Source: Asticcacaulis sp. (GTDB taxonomy: Bacteria > Pseudomonadota > Alphaproteobacteria > Caulobacterales > Caulobacteraceae). From it: a DNA stretch of 10,000 bases. The DNA is taken from positions 1-10,000 of the forward strand of contig NZ_JAIWNX010000090.1 in the NCBI RefSeq assembly GCF_020217185.1, in the 5' to 3' direction. Within the stretch, counting starts at the first letter, position 1; each line of letters begins with the position of its first letter. The notes beneath the pieces were generated by a model. It saw only the letters and a list, made by a program, of their open reading frames with translations. It searched no databases and was not told where the DNA came from. A program made the position numbers and the translations under genes. This document shows, in pieces, positions 7,856-10,000 of the stretch.

Positions 7856-8034
7856 TCTTCCCTTACATTCAGCGAACCGCCGCATTTTTATTTGTTTGCT
7901 GTCGCAAACGGGGGTTCGATCCCGTCATCGCTCATCATTTCCCCTCACATTTAGCGAACCGCCGCATTTTTGTTTGTTTGCTGTCGCAAACGGCGGTTCG
8001 ATCCCGTCATCGCTTACCCTTTCTCCCACACATC
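7828..8034 (+). repeat. 82-base tandem repeat made of the tRNA-Val 3' end plus trailer
   Basis: Copy 1 (7828-7909) starts at the T-stem of the functional tRNA and includes 54 bases of trailer. Copy 2 (7910-7991) differs at 8 of 82 positions, seven of them transitions, with no indels. Copy 3 starts at 7992, matches the first 22 bases of copy 1 exactly and decays after about 8034. Copies 2 and 3 lack the D and anticodon arms and have lost the CCA end (CTCATCA and CTTACCC), so they are not tRNA genes. Each full trailer contains CGAACCGCCG-CATTTTT and a GTTTGC-TGTC-GCAAAC hairpin (7976-7991 in copy 2). Confidence 0.9.
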
Positions 8035-8065
8035 GTACCGTTTTTGCGCGTCCAACGCGGCAAAG

Positions 8066-8105
8066 AAAAACCGGCCTGAGCGTTTTCAGGCCGGTCTGGT
8101 TTTTT
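8066..8105. terminator. Terminator between the tRNA repeat region and the small membrane-protein gene
   Basis: ACCGGCCTGA (8070-8079) pairs perfectly with TCAGGCCGGT (8086-8095) over a 6-base loop. On the minus strand a T-run follows the stem at once, serving the gene at 8104-8349. On the plus strand six T (8100-8105) follow after CTGG, which could stop the tRNA transcript. Confidence 0.85.
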
Positions 8106-8349
8106 AGTTTGACGCCTTTTCGGCGTTACGTTTGATATTTTCGGCGGGCGGCTGATCGCCCAGTTCATCCGCCGCCTTGTCCACGCCCTGCGGCAGGGCC
8201 TCGACGGCATCACCCATGCGCTCAGAGCCGCTACGGTTGTCCTGCATCAGAAACACGGCACCGACCGCCAGAAGGGCGATCACGGCCACGCCAATCAGGA
8301 TGAGAATGCTGTTTGTGCCCTTACCGGGGGCCGTTGTTGTACTCGCCAT
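8104..8349 (-). CDS. Small single-pass membrane protein, function unknown
   Basis: The 81-residue product begins MASTTTAPGKG, followed by one strongly hydrophobic segment (about residues 14-35, SILILIGVAVIALLAVGAVFLM). A hydrophilic, mostly acidic tail of about 45 residues follows, containing VDKAADELGDQPPAENIKRN. With Lys on the short N-terminal side, a cytoplasmic N-terminus and periplasmic tail are likely, without a cleavage site that I can see. No catalytic motif is visible and I do not recognise the family. I chose the ATG at 8349 because AGGAG lies seven bases upstream; the open frame extends to 8412 but those extra 21 residues have no ribosome site. A strong terminator lies directly at its 3' end. 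The neighbouring repeats and the autotransporter give no functional hint. Confidence 0.75.
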   Translation of the reverse strand: MASTTTAPGKGTNSILILIGVAVIALLAVGAVFLMQDNRSGSERMGDAVEALPQGVDKAADELGDQPPAENIKRNAEKASN

Positions 8350-8443
8350 AGGAAGGCTCCTCTGTCTCTTCGATGGACTGAGGATAGGCGCAAGCATGAA
8401 AACGCTCAGCACGGATAACAGCGTCGGCGAGTAGGAAGCGCAT

Positions 8444-8473
8444 AAAAAAAACCGCCGGGGTTACCGGCGGTTT
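8444..8473 (-). terminator. Intrinsic terminator, probably of the autotransporter gene
   Basis: On the minus strand AAACCGCCGG pairs with CCGGCGGTTT (8464-8473 with 8449-8458) over a 5-base loop and is followed by eight T (8451-8444). It lies about 160 bases after the autotransporter stop and is the first clear terminator in that direction. Confidence 0.8.
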
Positions 8474-8498
8474 CTGCGGTCCGAACTGGAAGCAATTA

Positions 8499-8638
8499 GA
8501 GCGGAATGATTTCTAATGGAATCATTCCGCTCAAGCCGCCATTGAGGCGGCGGCCAAGGCGGCGCAGCCGCCGCCCGGCGAGGGGCTAAACAAAAATCTA
8601 GATCAATATGTTTCTACCAGAAATCATAATGATCTAGA
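8499..8638. repeat. Array of four inverted repeats beside the autotransporter gene
   Basis: From left to right: GAGCGGAATGATT (8499-8511) with its perfect 13-base complement (8520-8532) around an 8-base loop; GCCGCC-ATTGA-GGCGGC (8535-8551); GGCGGC-GCA-GCCGCC (8558-8572); and TCTAGATCA (8597-8605) with TGATCTAGA (8630-8638), enclosing TTTCT/AGAAA. The first and last units share ATGATTTCT in opposite orientation (8506-8514 and 8619-8627). The last repeat includes the autotransporter stop codon. It looks like an intergenic repeat element of the REP or MITE kind; no protein is encoded. Confidence 0.7.
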
Positions 8639-10000
8639 ACTGGAAGCGGGCACGCAGAGACAGCGAAACGTTGTCGTAGGCGTCGTACTTTTCATATTCG
8701 GCTTCGATACCGAAATAGCTGTACTCGTTGGAGGCCGCAAGGCGCACACCCGCAATCGGGGCGCCGCCCTTGATGTCGCCCCCTTTGAGCGTGAACGGCG
8801 TAGCGGTGCCAAAACGCGCCACCGTATCGGCGATTTCCGCCGAGAAGTTGTTACGGTAGCCGACCCAGATTTCCGGACGGAACAGGGCGTTCTTGTTGGA
8901 GCGGCCGATATTCAGCAAGGCGGTGCCGCTGAAGATATGGCCGGTACGCTCATCCACCGACAGGTCGAACGCCGTGCCGCCGCCGGTTTCGGTATGGGCG
9001 TCTTCCTTCAGGCCAAAATAGTCGGCGCTGACCATGGGGGTCAGGCTCAGCCAGCCGGCATCGACGCTATAGGAAGCCCCGATGCTGCCCGAATAGCTCA
9101 CGCCCTTCCACTTGGCGGTCGAGCTGGCGATGAAGGCGGATTCGAGGATCTGACGCTTCGATTCGAAGTTGGCGTAGCCCACCCCGCCGCGCACCCAGCC
9201 TTTCAGGCCCGAACCGTTATCGAGGCGCCAATAGGCCCCAAGAGACAGGTCGGTCGAGCTGAGGTCTTCGTCCGGCGCGCCCAGAGTACCCTTGGGGTTG
9301 GTGGCGGTGTAGGCCAGATAAAGACCGGCGGCCTGGGTTGAGGTAATGCCGCGTTCGACGCCGCCCGCAAAGGCAAAGCCGGTCGATTCGAAGCCCGTGA
9401 CGTCTGTGCGGTCGCGATTGATCTGGAAGCCGTATTCCTGCGCCCAGTACTGGTTGACACCGGCCTGCGGGATGATCGACTGGCTGGCCATGGTGCGCGA
9501 CAGGCCGTCATTGCTCTTGGACAGGGTCAGCAGCGTTTCGCCGGAATAGTCGGGCAGGAACGACAGATAGGCCTTGTTGAAACCCTCCGCCGTGGTCGGA
9601 TCGAGCAGGGCGCGTGTGGCACTGGCATTGCCTTGGGCGGCGGTCATAATGGCATCGAAGGCCGCGAACTCATTGACCGACAGGGCGGTTTCGCTCTGCG
9701 TGCGCAGGCGGACATCGGCATAGAGCGTCGTATTCGCCGTATTGGTCGAAAGGGCGGCCTTGTACAGATAGGGGATATTGCTGTCGAGGCTGGCCGTATC
9801 AAGCGTGCCGAGCGTGATGTTCGAAGCAGTAAGAAGCGTATAGCGCGTCGCCGGTTTGACGATGCTCGACATACCAATCTGCACCTTGGCCCCGGTTTCA
9901 AAAACGGCGGCCCCGGAGGCGACGATGATGGGGGTGTTGGGATTGGCCGTATCCGGCACAAAGCGCAGCGTACCCTCCTTGCGCACATTCACCGTCGTGG
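8634..10000 (-). CDS. Autotransporter, C-terminal part with outer-membrane beta-barrel (5' end outside the window)
   Basis: This is the end of a type Va secretion protein: a passenger exported to the cell surface through its own C-terminal beta-barrel. The frame is open to the window edge, so the N-terminus, signal peptide and most of the passenger lie beyond it; a GTG at 9992 is probably internal. About 455 residues are visible. The first ~100 look like the end of a beta-helical passenger (TLRFVPD, AAVFETGAKVQIG, YTLLTAS). A helical linker (ALSVNEFAAFDAIM and on) follows, then roughly 270 residues of alternating amphipathic strands from about YWAQEYGFQINRDRT. The protein ends in LSLRARFQF, with the terminal Phe recognised by the BAM machinery. 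Strand-like units include SYSGSIGASYSVDAGWLSL and NALFRPEIWVGYRNNF. The passenger's activity cannot be judged from this part. Confidence 0.9.
   Translation of the reverse strand, partial: TTVNVRKEGTLRFVPDTANPNTPIIVASGAAVFETGAKVQIGMSSIVKPATRYTLLTASNITLGTLDTASLDSNIPYLYKAALSTNTANTTLYADVRLRTQSETALSVNEFAAFDAIMTAAQGNASATRALLDPTTAEGFNKAYLSFLPDYSGETLLTLSKSNDGLSRTMASQSIIPQAGVNQYWAQEYGFQINRDRTDVTGFESTGFAFAGGVERGITSTQAAGLYLAYTATNPKGTLGAPDEDLSSTDLSLGAYWRLDNGSGLKGWVRGGVGYANFESKRQILESAFIASSTAKWKGVSYSGSIGASYSVDAGWLSLTPMVSADYFGLKEDAHTETGGGTAFDLSVDERTGHIFSGTALLNIGRSNKNALFRPEIWVGYRNNFSAEIADTVARFGTATPFTLKGGDIKGGAPIAGVRLAASNEYSYFGIEAEYEKYDAYDNVSLSLRARFQF

Noticed and set aside
7910..8020. Two extra tRNA genes downstream of tRNA-Val
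   Set aside because: The copies contain only the T-arm and acceptor 3' half; D-arm, anticodon arm, 5' acceptor strand and CCA end are absent.
7828..8034. CRISPR array
   Set aside because: The 82-base unit is repeated in full without unique spacers, is derived from a tRNA end, and no cas gene is present.
7896..8135. A 79-codon open frame across the tRNA-derived repeats
   Set aside because: It translates the repeated tRNA fragment and a terminator; the sequence is non-coding in character.
8350..8412. N-terminal extension of the small membrane protein to 8412
   Set aside because: The ATG at 8349 has AGGAG seven bases upstream, which lies inside the extended frame; the upstream start has no ribosome site.

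Overview
The window looks like a chromosomal segment of an alphaproteobacterium of the Caulobacterales, probably Caulobacteraceae and possibly Asticcacaulis-like. The order mltG-yicC-gmk, the unit lon-hup-tRNA-Val and the codon use all fit. The genus is an inference and was not checked against any database.

Layout: (1) Positions 1-2125, plus strand: the end of mltG, then yicC and gmk, overlapping by ATGA or separated by one base, so almost certainly one transcript; a strong hairpin terminator follows at 2167-2201. (2) Positions 2204-4339, minus strand: a c-type cytochrome lipoprotein, an uncharacterised 89-residue protein, and a PLP-dependent low-specificity L-threonine aldolase. (3) Positions 4340-4746: a 407-base divergent intergenic region with several inverted repeats, a heat-shock (sigma-32)-like promoter and a structured leader for lon. 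(4) Positions 4747-7855, plus strand: lon protease, the histone-like protein HU, and tRNA-Val(UAC), each protein gene followed by a clear intrinsic terminator. (5) Positions 7828-8034: the 3' part of the tRNA and its trailer are tandemly repeated with an exact 82-base period. (6) Positions 8104-8349, minus strand: a small single-pass membrane protein. (7) Positions 8444-8638: a terminator and a dense array of inverted repeats. (8) Positions 8634-10000, minus strand: the C-terminal part of an autotransporter with its outer-membrane beta-barrel, running off the window.

The protein genes are mostly housekeeping: peptidoglycan chain termination (MltG), RNA turnover (YicC), GMP phosphorylation (Gmk), electron transfer, threonine/glycine metabolism, ATP-dependent proteolysis (Lon) and nucleoid structure (HU). 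There is no phage, transposase, CRISPR or defence gene, and I see no convincing new multi-gene system. The non-routine signals lie between the genes: the triplicated tRNA-Val 3' end with a trailer complementary to its own T-arm, the inverted-repeat array beside the autotransporter, and the structured lon leader.
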